This document shows, piece after piece, positions 34,077-45,689 of a stretch of DNA of 64,000 nt (position 1 is its first letter; each line of letters opens with the position of its first letter). The translations under genes and the position numbers were made by a program. Source of the DNA: Telmatactis stephensoni (lineage: Eukaryota > Cnidaria > Anthozoa > Actiniaria > Isophelliidae). The notes below the pieces were generated by a model. That model searched no databases. It was given only the letters and a program-made list of their open reading frames with translations, and was not told the DNA's origin. The stretch covers positions 434,001 through 498,000 of the forward strand of contig JALIZF010001692.1 in the NCBI GenBank assembly GCA_029948255.1, read 5' to 3'.

Positions 34077-35239
34077 TCTCGCACTGCATTTACAGCATTA
34101 CAAAGGTCTATCTATTACCAAACGGCATCCACTTTCCCCCTACTGCATGTCCCTTTTTCTCTCTCCTTTCCCCTCCCCACTGAAAACAACTTTGCTACGA
34201 TTATATCGTATAGAATTTTCACGTCGAAAAGACTGAAGTCTGTTCCTGATTCTTCGAAAATGTGCGCTCACCAAGGTCTTTCGCTGACATGATCAACCCT
34301 GCACAAACTCGAGTTCATTTTAGTGTTACGTTTTCTTCGCCTGTTTACAAATATCATAAGTTTCTTACTCATTTTTAGTTGTAATTACCGATACTGAATA
34401 TTAAATATTATGCTCTGACTTAATGAAGTAAAAAACGACTTCCCGCTGGTTTCCTTTCTTTTGCTGTCACATTTCAGACACTCTGGACCCTTGGAATCCT
34501 GAAACATCAAAACAATCTAAATCATTGTTAGTTTTTCCTTTGTTCAAGGAAGAAATAGAATCAAGATCATCTATTAGTTATTTATTTTATAGATTCATTG
34601 ATTATTTGTATTCATAAGCTTTCGGGAAGAATAATAACGTGGAACAAGGCGTACCACAACACCGTGTATTTTTCTATCAGATAAAACATGAATGCTTTTA
34701 CATTTGATTGTTAATTTAACTCATATACTTCATAGTTAATCATGATTTATTTTTACTCTTCGTTTTTGTATTATCCCTCAGGGGTTAATTGCGTGTTATC
34801 TAAGTTCTGTTTAAGCTACTGATTTATTGGCTTGCCTGTGGCGCAGAAAATACTATACGTCCTGTCTGCTCATCTAACTTAAATATTATGAATGAGACTT
34901 AGCCATAATAAATTGATTTTTTTGTTATATGTCATTTAGCGTATACATTTTGATATATTGTTCTTCTTATATGGCATCAATATTTCTGTAAAAAAAGAAC
35001 CTGATTTAACCCCAAACTCACAACTAGGTTACATTTTGGTCACTGCCTTCATTATAATGTATGTTCTAATTTTTGTAAGCAAGTTTTGTTATTTTATCAA
35101 CAACTGAAACTACTTTACTTAAATTATAGCTGTTATAATGTACACATAATTGCCAAGCCTTTAGCTCGTCTACCATTATTCTTGTAGACTTCAGAATGGC
35201 ACTGATTCTTTTCGTGTTTAAAAGTATAACTGATATGTA
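34077..35239. other. Paralogous GPCR 3' flank (unit 3)
   Basis: Nearly identical to 46638-47958 except for the 135-bp insert there, and similar to 19400-20316. It contains no separate gene. The homology shows that each GPCR copy carries about 1 kb of downstream sequence within the duplication unit. Confidence 0.65.
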
Positions 35240-36387
35240 TTATAGCACTGTTTCTTTCAAATTACTTGCGTCAGGCCAGTCTTTCGTGACAGTAACCGCC
35301 GGCTCAGGTAGTGCTTTTCGATGGTGATTAAAGCTCGTGGGCTTGTTTCCACCGTCACTCTTGGACCTCGATAGCAGATAAGTCCAATTAGTTGCAGGCT
35401 TGCCTCTCTTAAATATCAACTGGTAAAAGGCCTTTCTAAAGTCTTTGCTTACAACGGAGTAAATAATTGGGTTAATAGCAGAGTTTGTGATGGTTGTGAT
35501 CGTTACAGCGTTGTAGAATGTCCAGAAATGACGCAGACGAAACAATGGCATCCAGAAAATGGCAAGCAAACGAAAGATATTCATAGGCAACATGCTCAGT
35601 GCAAATGTCACTACTATTGGAGTCAGGATTTTTCTTGCCCGCGAATTCTCGCCAGATCGTCTGTCACTCGACTTGGCCGTTCCTGATTCCTTATCCAGGC
35701 TTTTATGGAAGAGGATACTCTTGCGAATTTCTCTCCAGATTCCAATATAAGTCCACAAGATAACAACCAATGGCAAAACATATGAAAAGACCACCATAGT
35801 GATTGTGTAGAGGTGTTTGAGCCATGGTTTGGGTGCTTTCCTCCAGTCTGCGGTACAATATATCTGATTCCCTCTTTCCACATATTCATACAAAAAGAAT
35901 AATGGCAGAGAGATAATGAGAAAGGCTGCCAACCAGATTACTAGAATATCACAAATAACATACTTTGTTGGTCGTCGTTTGTTAAATTCCTTGTTTTTGA
36001 CAATGTTTTGATATCGTTGGAAAGCAATTGAAGTGATGAACCATATTGATGCACCAAAAAACGTATCAGTCAACGGACATACGTACAAGCAAACGAAGCG
36101 TCCAAGAGGCCAGTAAGAAGGAAGTCGTTCTTTAAGCACACTAAATGGAAATAGAGTCCCAAGAACACCAATATCTGCAAACGCAAGATTCAATAAATAA
36201 TAGTGCATCGCTGAACGACCTCGTAGTCTCTTGGAAACAATCACGATACAGACTAAAATGTTGCCTATTACTCCAGCCAGAGCTAATGCTGTTTCAAATG
36301 TCAGCCGTAAAATGACGACTTCTTCGGGTTCCTTATATAGTGTGTACTCCTGGGAATTAAACGCAAGTTATTCAGTGTTGTGTTCAT
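35240..36387 (-). pseudogene. Rhodopsin-like GPCR, frameshifted copy
   Basis: All seven transmembrane segments, the SAINPIIYSVVSKDFRK motif and the C-tail are intact and nearly identical to the receptor at 47959-49101. In the N-terminal extracellular part, however, a 2-bp TA insertion (TATATAAGG versus TATAAGG, near 36343) separates the homologous ATG at 36387 from the receptor frame. From that ATG the frame ends after about 30 codons. The receptor frame itself has no ATG before TM1, and the first internal ATG lies after TM1 (AMHYYLLN). A 3-bp insertion in the tail keeps frame. This is a young pseudogene unless an upstream exon supplies a start; a TTCCCAG acceptor-like site precedes the frame. 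Confidence 0.75.
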
Positions 36388-36588
36388 TATAAGCAAGCCT
36401 GAAGGATCGTTTTGTACCACTGATTGCTCAGTGTTATTTAATTCTCATTGCCTCGAATCTTGCTTTTATCTCATTTACAGTACTATGTTTGGCCGGCCCC
36501 ATTGGCGCTTCCTCGTTTTGGTCTATCCTAACCCCTGCAGAATTCAAACTCTCTGTAGAATTGGCATCAGGGTCTTCCTCAATGGGCT

Positions 36589-39500
36589 TCAAGGAATGGT
36601 AATCTCCTCTACCTCATGTCCCAGTAAAGCCATCTTTAAATTCGACTGAGACCCAGATTCTGGGCTTATGGTAGTCGAGTGATCTCCTTGACTTGATACT
36701 ACTTTGATTTTAATTTGAAGCATGTTTGCCATTCCCCTTAGGGTGAGTTCGTTTCCCCACTCCCCATCGTTTGCCATATCTGTTATGAATTTTTTCCAAT
36801 TTTGATTCGGTACAAACCGTTTTAGGTGCTCTCCATCTGATGTTTTTGGATGCTCACGTAGGTACTTGACAACATTGGCTCTCAGGTCAGATTCAGACTG
36901 TGCAGGCATATTCAGTCGTCTAAGCTGATCACTCATTGCATGAAATTGGCAGTTTCCATCTTTAGGTGTTGGAGGTGTGCGGTATGCTAGGCCTTCTTTT
37001 CGAATCTCAATATCCAGCTTTAATCTCTCGCTTGTAGAATCGGCTTCTTTGTTGGCATTTTCTCCTTTCTTGTCCTGTTTGTTGACTTTATTTTTGCCCT
37101 GCTCATTCTTCTCTCCTTTTTCGTCTTCATTTTTTTCCTGTCGTTTGGGCTTTCCTTTGTCTCCACCCTTTTCTTTATTACCAGTTTTCTTATCCTTTGA
37201 ATGCAAAATATAAGCACAGTTTATTGGGGCAGTTTATTCATACACTTCTACAAGTAATTTATAAACTTAGTTAATAAAAAATAAATAAAAGATAGAAAAT
37301 TTTAAAAAACCCTGTTTATTTGAGTGTCCTGTGTCTTATAGCGCTCGCACACTAATTGGGTGACACATACTCTCACACTCACTACCTCTACCTTGAATAT
37401 TTCGCAAATAATCACTCGACTCACCAGTTCGTTTTTGATGGAGGGAGGAAAACCGGAGGACCCGGAGAAAAACCCTCGAAGCGGCACTGAAGGGAGAGAA
37501 CGAACTAACAAACTCAACTCACATGAAGTGCCCCGTCCGGAAATCGAATCAGAGACCACAGCGGTGAGAGGCAAGCGGTCTAACCACTCGGCCATCCTTG
37601 CTCTCCATAACGTGTACTTAGATTCACTACAGAACAACTGAATAGTTGCAAAACTGACGTGAACAAACCTGCAAAAACACCTTACCTTGTCCTTTGGCTT
37701 GTCAGTGTCTAAACAAATGGAAAGAAAAAGATTCACCTACAGATACATCAAATAAAATTACAACTGGCAACATTTAAAATAAAAATAAATAAATTTGAAC
37801 AAATAAAATCGACCACATTTATCTTTTTAATTATTAGGGCCTTTTTAATTAGGGCCTAATTAGGGGGTGGGGTGGGGAGAGGGCAACTAGGCGTTAATAC
37901 CCAAAGATCACATAAGGGAGGGCCCATGAGATAATTCAAATGGGGGAGGGGCAGGAATTTCAGTTGTATTGTTGTTGTTTTACCCCTACACGATATCCAA
38001 AGTCCTTATTTGAAATAAATTATAAAATTGTGGTTTTTTTGATAATGATGGATTACTATCATAACATTTCCATATACGAGTGCGAAGCGCGATGAGCCGC
38101 TTCTCGATAACCGCTGTTAAGTAATGAACTGGTTTGCCTCCTTACCATATTTGGGATTCTTGAACACTTTATGTTTCTTTACCGATTATCAGTGTGTATT
38201 CATTTCAGGATTTGAGGACCAGGTTGGAAAAAAGCCTTGCTTTACCTGTTATATCCTCGTTAAACAAAGGGTCTTTTTTTTGCTAACAGAGAACGCAAAC
38301 CTCAGATGTAACCCATACTTCCTGGACAAACTGAACCTGTAAGTGTGGTACTCTATTTACACTCTTTTAAGAGTGTTAATAGTTTTAAAAACTGGAAGGA
38401 ATCCACTGTCTCACAATAACCTCTTAGTTGATGACTCTGAAATTACCCCATTCCTAATCTGAGTGACCTTGACTTTTACCTACCTCCAGGCTTAAAGATG
38501 GATTTGCTTCTTGCACCAGTGTCACTCCATTGATGATCTTGCAGATGAATTCGATTGTCGCGAAAAACTTTTAGCCCTTTTTGCTCGCATTCATATCCAA
38601 ATATCATGTCTTCAAATTTTTGTAGCTCTGGTCGATAGTAAACGTTCTTTGATTCCAGTGCTTTTAAGTTAAGAAACACTGCGCCCTGTGGTGGTCTGCA
38701 AGAAAATGGTATGCTCAACGGTTTTGTAGGCCTAAATTGCTTTGGGCTCATTGCTGCAATAGGCTTTCCACAAATTTTAGTTTCCTTTACTAGGTTTTCA
38801 ATACGTTCGAAAACAAGTCCAAATTTTCGGCGCCTGTACTTTGTGTAGTATCCCTCGTAGTTTTCATCTTGTGGCCTATCTTTCTTGGGAGGAGGAACGT
38901 TAGGATGATATTCATAGAAGCACTCAACACTGTCATCTATCATCCAAATATAATCCAACTCCAATCGCAGAGCAATTTTTTGGATCCAAAATCTTGCATA
39001 ACCCACTCCAATCTCGTCTTGTGGGAGACTGATGACAGGGAACTTGTGTCCACAGTACTGAACATACTCATCAAACTGCGATGGCATCACCACCAGAATC
39101 CTTATGGTGGATTCTTCTTTTACAATATCATCCTCTGGCCAATCCAACAAGGCAATTTTTGCACGGAGATAAGAGGGTATGAAGATCCATCTTTTATCTT
39201 TCTTATCAGGGTTAATCGCTCTGATACAATTCTCGATGACTTCATGTTGATTGAACCATTGCAATGAGCTATTGTTGGGTAAATACATTCTCAGCATGTA
39301 TTCACAATCAAGGTAGCGATACATCTCTTTTGATGGCTTAAAGTGAGTTACTTCTTTCAACGAATAAGCTTTGAAATCGTTTTCTGTAGGTTTGTCGGCG
39401 TAGGAAGGCTTGTCTTTTGAGTAGTCCACATCCGCATCAGCGTGGTCCTGTGAACTTGATGAAACTTTCATCTCATCAATAAAGGTCGTCAGATTAGAGT

Positions 39501-39750
39501 AGATCTTTTTCAGATCAACTTTCTTTTTTGTCATCCATTTAGATTCGATTGTATAGTTGGCACTTGAACCAACGGTATCAGCCATTCGGGCAGCCATTGC
39601 AAAATCCCATGGATGATTTTTTAGCCATTCTCCATTTGTACTCTCTATAAGTTGAAGGCTTGTTTTCATCTTCCTTAGTTGTCTGCTTGTGAAGTCCACT
39701 TCCTGTATTGCTGGATCCTGTTTCTTCTTCTTTATTTTCTCCGTTCCCAT
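36589..39750 (-). CDS. TAGT-linker-OTU fusion gene, copy D (longest OTU)
   Basis: Exons on the minus strand are 39750-38484 (422 codons plus one base), microexon 37708-37686 and 37194-36589 (202 codons with stop), giving about 631 residues. The first donor has moved to GGAG/GTAGGT, yet phase 1 is preserved. The native 5' end is lost: a SINE lies immediately upstream, and a 1-bp insertion relative to C (near the CTTCAACTTATAGAG stretch) puts the first residues in a different frame. The open frame runs on into the SINE up to 39846. I chose the ATG of MGTEKIKKKK. The OTU reads through the point where B, C and E have a donor: MANMLQIKIKVVSSQGDH, then SPESGSQSNLKMALLGHEVE, as in typical OTU folds. 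It stops after EITIP, before the usual His-Tyr end. Confidence 0.55.
37310..37600 (-). mobile_element. tRNA-derived SINE, second family
   Basis: On the minus strand, an A box in GGCCGAGTGGTTAGACC (about 37577-37593) and a B box in GATTCGATTTCC (about 37539-37550) are followed by the body phrase GGTCCTCCGGTTTTCCTCCC. It ends near AATAAACAGGG at 37310. It sits in the second intron of copy D. Part of the same body recurs at 50930-51000. Confidence 0.7.
38125..38285 (+). repeat. 160-bp direct repeat, also at 39920-40075
   Basis: Both copies share TTTATGTTTCTTTACCGATT, GGATTTGAGGACCAGG and AAAAAAGCCTTGCTTTACCT, and end in a T-run. At 39920 the sequence directly follows the SINE head, so it is probably the SINE 3' body; at 38125 it is headless. 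Confidence 0.65.
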
Positions 39751-39764
39751 CTTCCTTTTTTTTT

Positions 39765-39960
39765 TAGGAGGAGGCAGCATGGCCGAGTGGTCAGAGCGTT
39801 GGTCTCGCAATCTGGCGGTCCCAGGTTCGATACCCGCTCTGGCCACTAGCTGAGACTGAATTTGTTCCGATTTTGATTAGTTCAAATTCAGTTTCTCGGC
39901 CATGCTTGTAATATAGCCAACTGGTTCGCCCCCTTGCCAGTTGGGATTTTAGTTTTAGAA
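39765..39960 (+). mobile_element. tRNA-derived SINE at the 5' end of copy D
   Basis: The A box TGGCCGAGTGGTC (39780-39792) and B box GGTTCGATACC (39824-39834) are close to consensus, followed by CTCTGGCCACTAGCTGAG as in the SINE at 14651. It replaced the native first codons of copy D. The opposite strand is open, so it adds a fortuitous in-frame N-terminal extension. Confidence 0.8.
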
Positions 39961-40289
39961 ACTTTATGTTTCTTTACCGATTATCAGTGTGTATTTATTT
40001 CAGGATTTGAGGACCAGGTTGGAAAAAAGCCTTGCTTTACCTGTTATATCCTCGTTAAAACAAAGAGTTTTTTTTTTTAGAACCTCCTATATGAAATTAC
40101 AGTAAGATTTGTACTCTTGGATGAGAAACACCTGCTTTCTACCAATATTACTTCGAAGCCGAGACGCTAAAAGAGCGTCTATAAAATATTTATCGCTTGT
40201 GTGGGTCAAAACAATGGCCATTTTTAATTTTGAGAAAAGTTAGTCATGTTTTCAATTCATAGAAAGATCGAAGTGTATCTCACCATAGT

Positions 40290-40995
40290 GTAAAAATATT
40301 GGAATGTAAATTTGCGGCTGAAATTTGGGCAGAAAAGGACGAACCAGATTCCCTTGCGTTGCATATCTAGTTTCATAACGACGTTGGTCTTTTGAAAGTT
40401 GAGGAAAGTTCACAAAAACTTCGGGTATTTTGGATTTCATGTTGATAATTTGGTAAGCAAGGATCGCTCCTTTACATAGAATTTCAGATGAAGATTACCC
40501 TTAAAATTCGACGTTTCGAAGCCATCATGACTTCATTTTCAATATTTAATTTCGATTCAGTGTGACAGACTTAAATACGATAATTTACAGACCGCCGACT
40601 TAAATACAATAATTTTAATAATTTATAATCTTTTAAAATATTATTTTTAATTAATAATTTTTTTCGATCGGACCAATGAAAAGCGTTAACTGTGACGTAA
40701 TAAGATGCATCTTAAGCTGGTTTTTGAAAAGTGAAATAAAGCTAAGTTGCTTAATGTTGGTAGGGACTTTCTTCAATAATTGAGTTACGGAAAATTGGAA
40801 TGTAAATTTGCGGCTGAAATTTGGGCAGAAAAGGACGAACCAGATTCCCTTGCGTTGCATATCTAGTTTCATAACGACGTTGGTCTTTTGAAAGTTGAGG
40901 AAAGTTCACAAAAACTTCGGGTATTTTGGATTTCATGTTGATAATTTGGTAAGCAAGGATCGCTCCTTTAGAAAAATACATATTTTTGAGCATGA
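40290..40995 (-). mobile_element. Two tandem decayed LINE 3' fragments
   Basis: The segment with MKSKIPEVFVNFPQLSKDQR and RYETRYATQGNLVRP occurs at about 40295-40475 and again at 40800-40993. Between them is the LINE 3' region (GACGTTTCGAAGCCATCATG). This is the same element as at 25800-26330, with a partial extra copy probably created by unequal exchange. Confidence 0.6.
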
Positions 40996-41098
40996 GAATG
41001 CCTAAATGTTAAGAAAGGAGTGGCGTGTTTAAGTTTGTTACAAAAGAACATGGCTCGGATACATTTGTTTTGAGAAGTTTCTATCTTAGGGGCTGTTT

Positions 41099-41292
41099 AC
41101 ATGATACTAGGATCATCCTAGCAGGCGAATCATCCTACATTTACTGCATTCTGTTTAGTAGGATGATCCTAGTACCCGAAGTGAAGACACAAATTTCCAT
41201 GTAATCAGAATGCAGTAAATGTATATGGCAGGTAGGATGATTCGCCTGCTAGGATGATTCTAGTGCTAGGATGTGCCATGTAAACACCCCCC
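41099..41292. mobile_element. PIF/Harbinger-type MITE, copy 3 (194 bp)
   Basis: It begins GGGGCTGTTTACATGATACT, ends CATGTAAACACCCCC, and has TTA flanks. It is the third member of the paralogous set at 21151 and 26418. Confidence 0.8.
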
Positions 41293-41539
41293 TTACAGAG
41301 TTTAGTTTTATAGTTGCTACGCCATGGACTCTGAAGTCCCTTTTGGACTTCACTGCATGTTATTTAGGTTCTGTTTAAGCCATTGATATTTTGACTTGCC
41401 TGTTGCGCAGAAAATGTAAACAGTCCTGCCTGTTTATCTAATTTAAATACCGGTAAATTCTTCTCACGTTTAGTATACACGTGCACGTGAGCTATAGATT
41501 CTTCCTTTCTTTCTTTTGAGTTGCAAAGCAGTAGAAACA

Positions 41540-44134
41540 TCAAATCCGTAAGTGCAGAGTAAGTCTGCCAGAAAGCCGAATGAAAACAGAAAGTATGTTC
41601 GGAAAATACCTACTTCGAGTCACCTTAATTTGAAACATGTTTGCCATTCCCCTTAGTGCGAATTCGTTTCCACGCACCTTGTCTTTTGCAATATCTGTAA
41701 CGAATGCATCCCAATTTGTATTCGGTACAAACTCTTTTAGTTGCTTTCCATCTGATGTTTTTGGTTTCTCACGTCGATACTTGACTACATTGGCTCTAAG
41801 GTCAGATGCAGACTGTTGAGTCATATTCAGTCGCCTAAGCTGATCACTCATTGCATGAAATTGGCAGTTTCCATCTCTAGGTACTGGAGGTGTGCGGTGT
41901 GCTAGGCCTTCTATTTGAATCTCAATATCCAGCTTTAATCTCTCGCTTGTAGCATCTTCTTTTTCGGCATTTTCTCCTTTCTTGTCCTGTTTGTTGACTT
42001 CATTTTTGCCCTGCTCATTCTTCTCTCCTTTTTCGTCTTCCTTTTTTTCCTGTTGGTTAGGCTTTCTTTTGTCTCCATCCTTTTCTTTATTGCCAGTTTT
42101 GTTATCCTTTGAATGCAAAAAATAAACACAGGTAAAGAAATATGGGACACTTTATTCATACACTTCTACAAATAACATCATATTAGCTTAGTTTGTGTGC
42201 TTAGATTCACTAAGAAAAAACTGCTTAATTTCAGTGAACAATCCTTCGTAAAGACCTTACCTTGTGCTTTGACTTGTCAGCATCTAAACAAGTGAAAAAA
42301 TATAATTCACCTACAAGAACATCACAATAAACTATTGCATGGTTCAAGTTCAAATTTCATATCTTCCTTTGCCTTCATCGGATTTCTTTGAAAAGTGAAA
42401 TGCCTGTACTAATGAGCAAAATATTGTAAACAAAGATTTGTCTATATGGACAAGACCACATGATCTCCATGCCTTGCCAGTAGCTCAACCCCGACTTAAA
42501 GGAAACCTGATCCTCTGGTATAAGGCATATTCCTTGGATAAACCCCTTCAGTGTGGTACCCTAGTTACACTCTTCACAGGAAGGAAGAGTCTCACAATAA
42601 CCCCTTAATTGGTTAATGAGGGCGGGTAATTTTCGAGTTGAGCGCTTCGAGTTACGCGCTTTTGGGGTTACGCGTTAGACCACGCCCACATTGTTCTGTG
42701 CCACATCCAGTACGTAGCTCGATGTCATTAAGAAAGGTTAGTGTGAGTGTGGCAAAGGGGAAGATTGATCTAGCGCGTAATTAACTCGATGCCGGCAACT
42801 CAAAACGCGTAACTCAAACATTACCAGATTTCTTGGTTGATGACTCCATCGGAGTGACCTTGACTTTTACCTTCATTATCACCTGCAGGTTTATAGATGG
42901 ATTTGCTTCTTGCACCAGTGTCACTCCATTGATGATCTTGCAGATGAATTCGATTGTCGCGAAAAACTTTCAGCCCTTTTTGCTCGCATTCATATCCAAA
43001 TATCATGTCTTCAAATATTTGTAGCTCTGGTCGATAGTAAACGTTCTTTGATTCCAGTGCTTTTAGGTTAAGAAACACTGCGCCCTGTGGTGGTCTGCAA
43101 GAAAATGGTATACTCAACGGTTTTGTCGGCCTAAATTGCTTTGGACTCATGGCTGCAATAGACTTTCCACAAATTTTAGTTTCCTTTACTAGGTTTTCAA
43201 TACGTTCGAAAACAAGTCCAAATTTTCGGCGTCTGTACTTTGTGAAGTATCCTTCGTAGTCTTCATCTTTTGGCCTATCTTTCCTGGGAGGAGGAATGTT
43301 AGGATGATATTCATAGAAGCACTCAACACTGTCATCTATCATCCAAAGATAATCCAACCCCAATCGCAGAGCAATTTTTTGGATCCAAAATCTTGCATAA
43401 CCCACTCCAATCTCGTCTTGAGGGAGACTGATGACAGGGAACTTGTGTCCACAGTACTGAACATACTCGTCAAACTGCGATGGCATCACCACCAGAATCC
43501 TTATGGTCGATTCTTCTGTTACAATATCATCCTCTGGCCAATCCAACAAGGCAATTTTTGCACGGAGGTAAGAAGGTATGAAGATCCATCTTTTATGTTT
43601 CTTATCAGGATTAATCTCTCTGATACAATTCTCGATGACTTGATGTTGATTGAACCATTGCAACGAGCTATTGTTGGGTAAATACATTCTCAGTATGTAT
43701 TCACAATCAAGGTAGCGATACATCTCCTTTGATGGCTTAATTTGAGTTTCTTCTTTCAACGAATAAGCTTTGAAATCGTTTTCTGCACCTTTGGAAGCCT
43801 TGTCTTTCGGGTGAACATAAGCGTGGTCCTGTGAACTTGATGAAACTTTCATCTCATCAATAAAGGCTGTCAGATTAGAGTAGATCTTTTTCAGATCAAC
43901 TTTCTTTTTTGTCATCCATTTAGGTTGGATTTTATACACGGCACTTGAATCAACGGTATCAGCCTTTGCAAAATCCCATGGGTGATTTTTTAGCCATTCT
44001 CCATTTGTACTTTCTTTATTTGAAGGTCTGTTTCCATCTTCCTTAGTTGTCTGCTCGTGAAGTCCAGTTCCTCTATTGCTGGATCCTGTCTTTTCTGCTT
44101 TATTTTCTCCGTTCCCATCTTCCTTTATAGTCAT
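41540..44134 (-). CDS. TAGT-linker-OTU fusion gene, copy E
   Basis: Exons on the minus strand are 44134-42871, microexon 42283-42261 and 42106-41540, giving 617 residues if read to the stop. Exon 1 encodes the same 421 residues as copy C, although 13.1 kb apart, with a few silent changes such as CTTAAAA/CCTAAAA. Exon 3 differs from C at several residues (IQIEGLAHRTPP versus IQKEGLAYRTPP, ANVVKY versus ANIVKY). The domain order is the unknown N-terminal region, the putative glycosyltransferase (WMIDDS acidic motif), the charged linker, and OTU (RDGNCQFHAMSDQL). The OTU ends after MFQIK at a possible donor, and the visible readthrough tail of 24 residues is not OTU-like. Confidence 0.65.
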
Positions 44135-44620
44135 TTTAGATTTTTTTTCTGCGGTTTCATCAACAGTTTAGAACCTCCTATGAACGTTACGTTCAGTAAG
44201 ATTTGTTTTCTTGGATGAGAAACACCTGCTTCAATTTCTACCAATATTACCTCGAAGAGACGCTAAAAGAGCGTCTATAGAATACATATCGCTTGTGGGA
44301 CAAAACAATGGCAAGTGTAAAAAAATATTTCCTCAAAAAAGATATAACCATCAAACATATTATCTCCTTGACTTGACTAGAAGTAAAGAATTACTCTACG
44401 TCTGTTATATCTCTTTATTATTTTTAAAGAACAATAGTTTGTTTCCCTGCATGCAAATTTCAGGTAAAACTGTAGGGGGTCTAGAATGCTAAACGTGGCA
44501 CAAACAATAACGATTTCTTAGAAACGCGCGCTTCCAAGAAAACCTTTGGAAATAATCACGTGACGGGACACAAACGGATTTTCTAAAATGAAATCAATAA
44601 ATAAATAGACTGATTCCATA

Positions 44621-45665
44621 AGTCGGTCCCAGTTCGCTCTCTGACGATTTTTTTTTTTTTTTCGCTCACGGGTCCGACTTATTTGCAAACGTACTCAAAA
44701 ATGATCCGCATCTCGACTGAAAAAACGAGATAGCCAATGAAATCGTTTGTTATTGCCATTCAAAACATTTTGACCAATCACATACTATGTCTTATTGTAC
44801 CGAGCTGAAACTTCACTTCCGGTAAGACGCCATTTTGTTTTTGAAAATGAATGACCAACTATCACTTTTAAAACGAAGATAACGTTAAAGCCGTTCCAAA
44901 GAAAAGCTATTGAACAAGTTCTAGAGGGGAAAGACATGTTTGTTTATCTTCCCACAGGATGTGGCAAAACGTTTTGCCTGAGATGTAAAGGTCGGCAACG
45001 GCAATATTTTTGTATCGCCTTCAGTGACGCCTTAATGAAAGCTCAGGTGGACAGTTTTAGGAAGTTATTAGATTCCCGCTACCTTTGCCGGAGAAGGAGA
45101 CTGTGACAGAAGAGGTCAAATTTGGCAAATACAAGGCTACTTATGATTGTAATATTATCTGACAAAGCCCAGTGGTTTTCGTCATGCCCTCGTGAAACAA
45201 GTTGTGCAGTTATAGGTCGTTATAAGCCGTTTATCTCTCCGGAATTACATCGAAGGAGTTTAAAAATACTCTAGGGTGTATTGATGTGATGAGGCTCATT
45301 GTGTAACTAAGTGGTAAGCTTATGTTTTAATAAAATTTGAATGTTCCATGATGTGTTTGTTCCGTCTTTGCCTAGATTCACACCGTAAAGATTGTAACTA
45401 ACTCTTCGTTCTCATCGCCCACAATTCTTCTTTTTTCTTTCTGAGAACTGCCACAGTTTAAACAAACGTCCTCAGCTTGATTTAAACAAACATTATAGGA
45501 GTACATTTATGAGAAAACATCGAGTTGTAGCCGATATTATGGAATTTTACTTCCGGCTCATTAGATATTCAAGAGCCTCATTTTGGTTTGTACAGCAACG
45601 GCTGTAAGATAAGTCGGACCCGTGAGCGAAAAAAAAAATCGTCAGAGAGCGAACTGGGACCGACT
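44621..45665. mobile_element. 1045-bp TIR element carrying RecQ-like helicase remnant
   Basis: The inverted termini of about 60 bp start AGTCGGTCCCAGTTCGCTCT, contain a T/A homopolymer, and end CGCTCACGGGTCCGACTTAT. TA flanks both sides. Each terminus is itself bounded by AGTCGG(T/A)CC in inverted orientation. The paralogous unit C lacks the element (its site near 31512 reads CCTGTACTGCTATGACC). The interior holds helicase-like coding remnants at 44885-45315. Confidence 0.8.
44885..45315 (+). pseudogene. RecQ-type DNA helicase fragment (motifs I and II)
   Basis: The frame from 44885 reads LKPFQRKAIEQVLEGKDMF and then VYLPTGCGKTFCL, a Walker A/motif I in the usual RecQ context. About 350 bp further, DEAHCVTKW (45288-45314) gives motif II of RecQ helicases. 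The region between has frameshifts and a stop, and the remaining helicase motifs are absent. It is dead cargo within the TIR element. Confidence 0.75.
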
Positions 45666-45689
45666 TACTGCTATGACCTTCAGCCAAAT

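Noticed and set aside
37302..37736. Open frame of 144 residues across the copy D microexon
   Set aside because: It reads through the microexon donor and into an intronic SINE, so it is not a separate gene.
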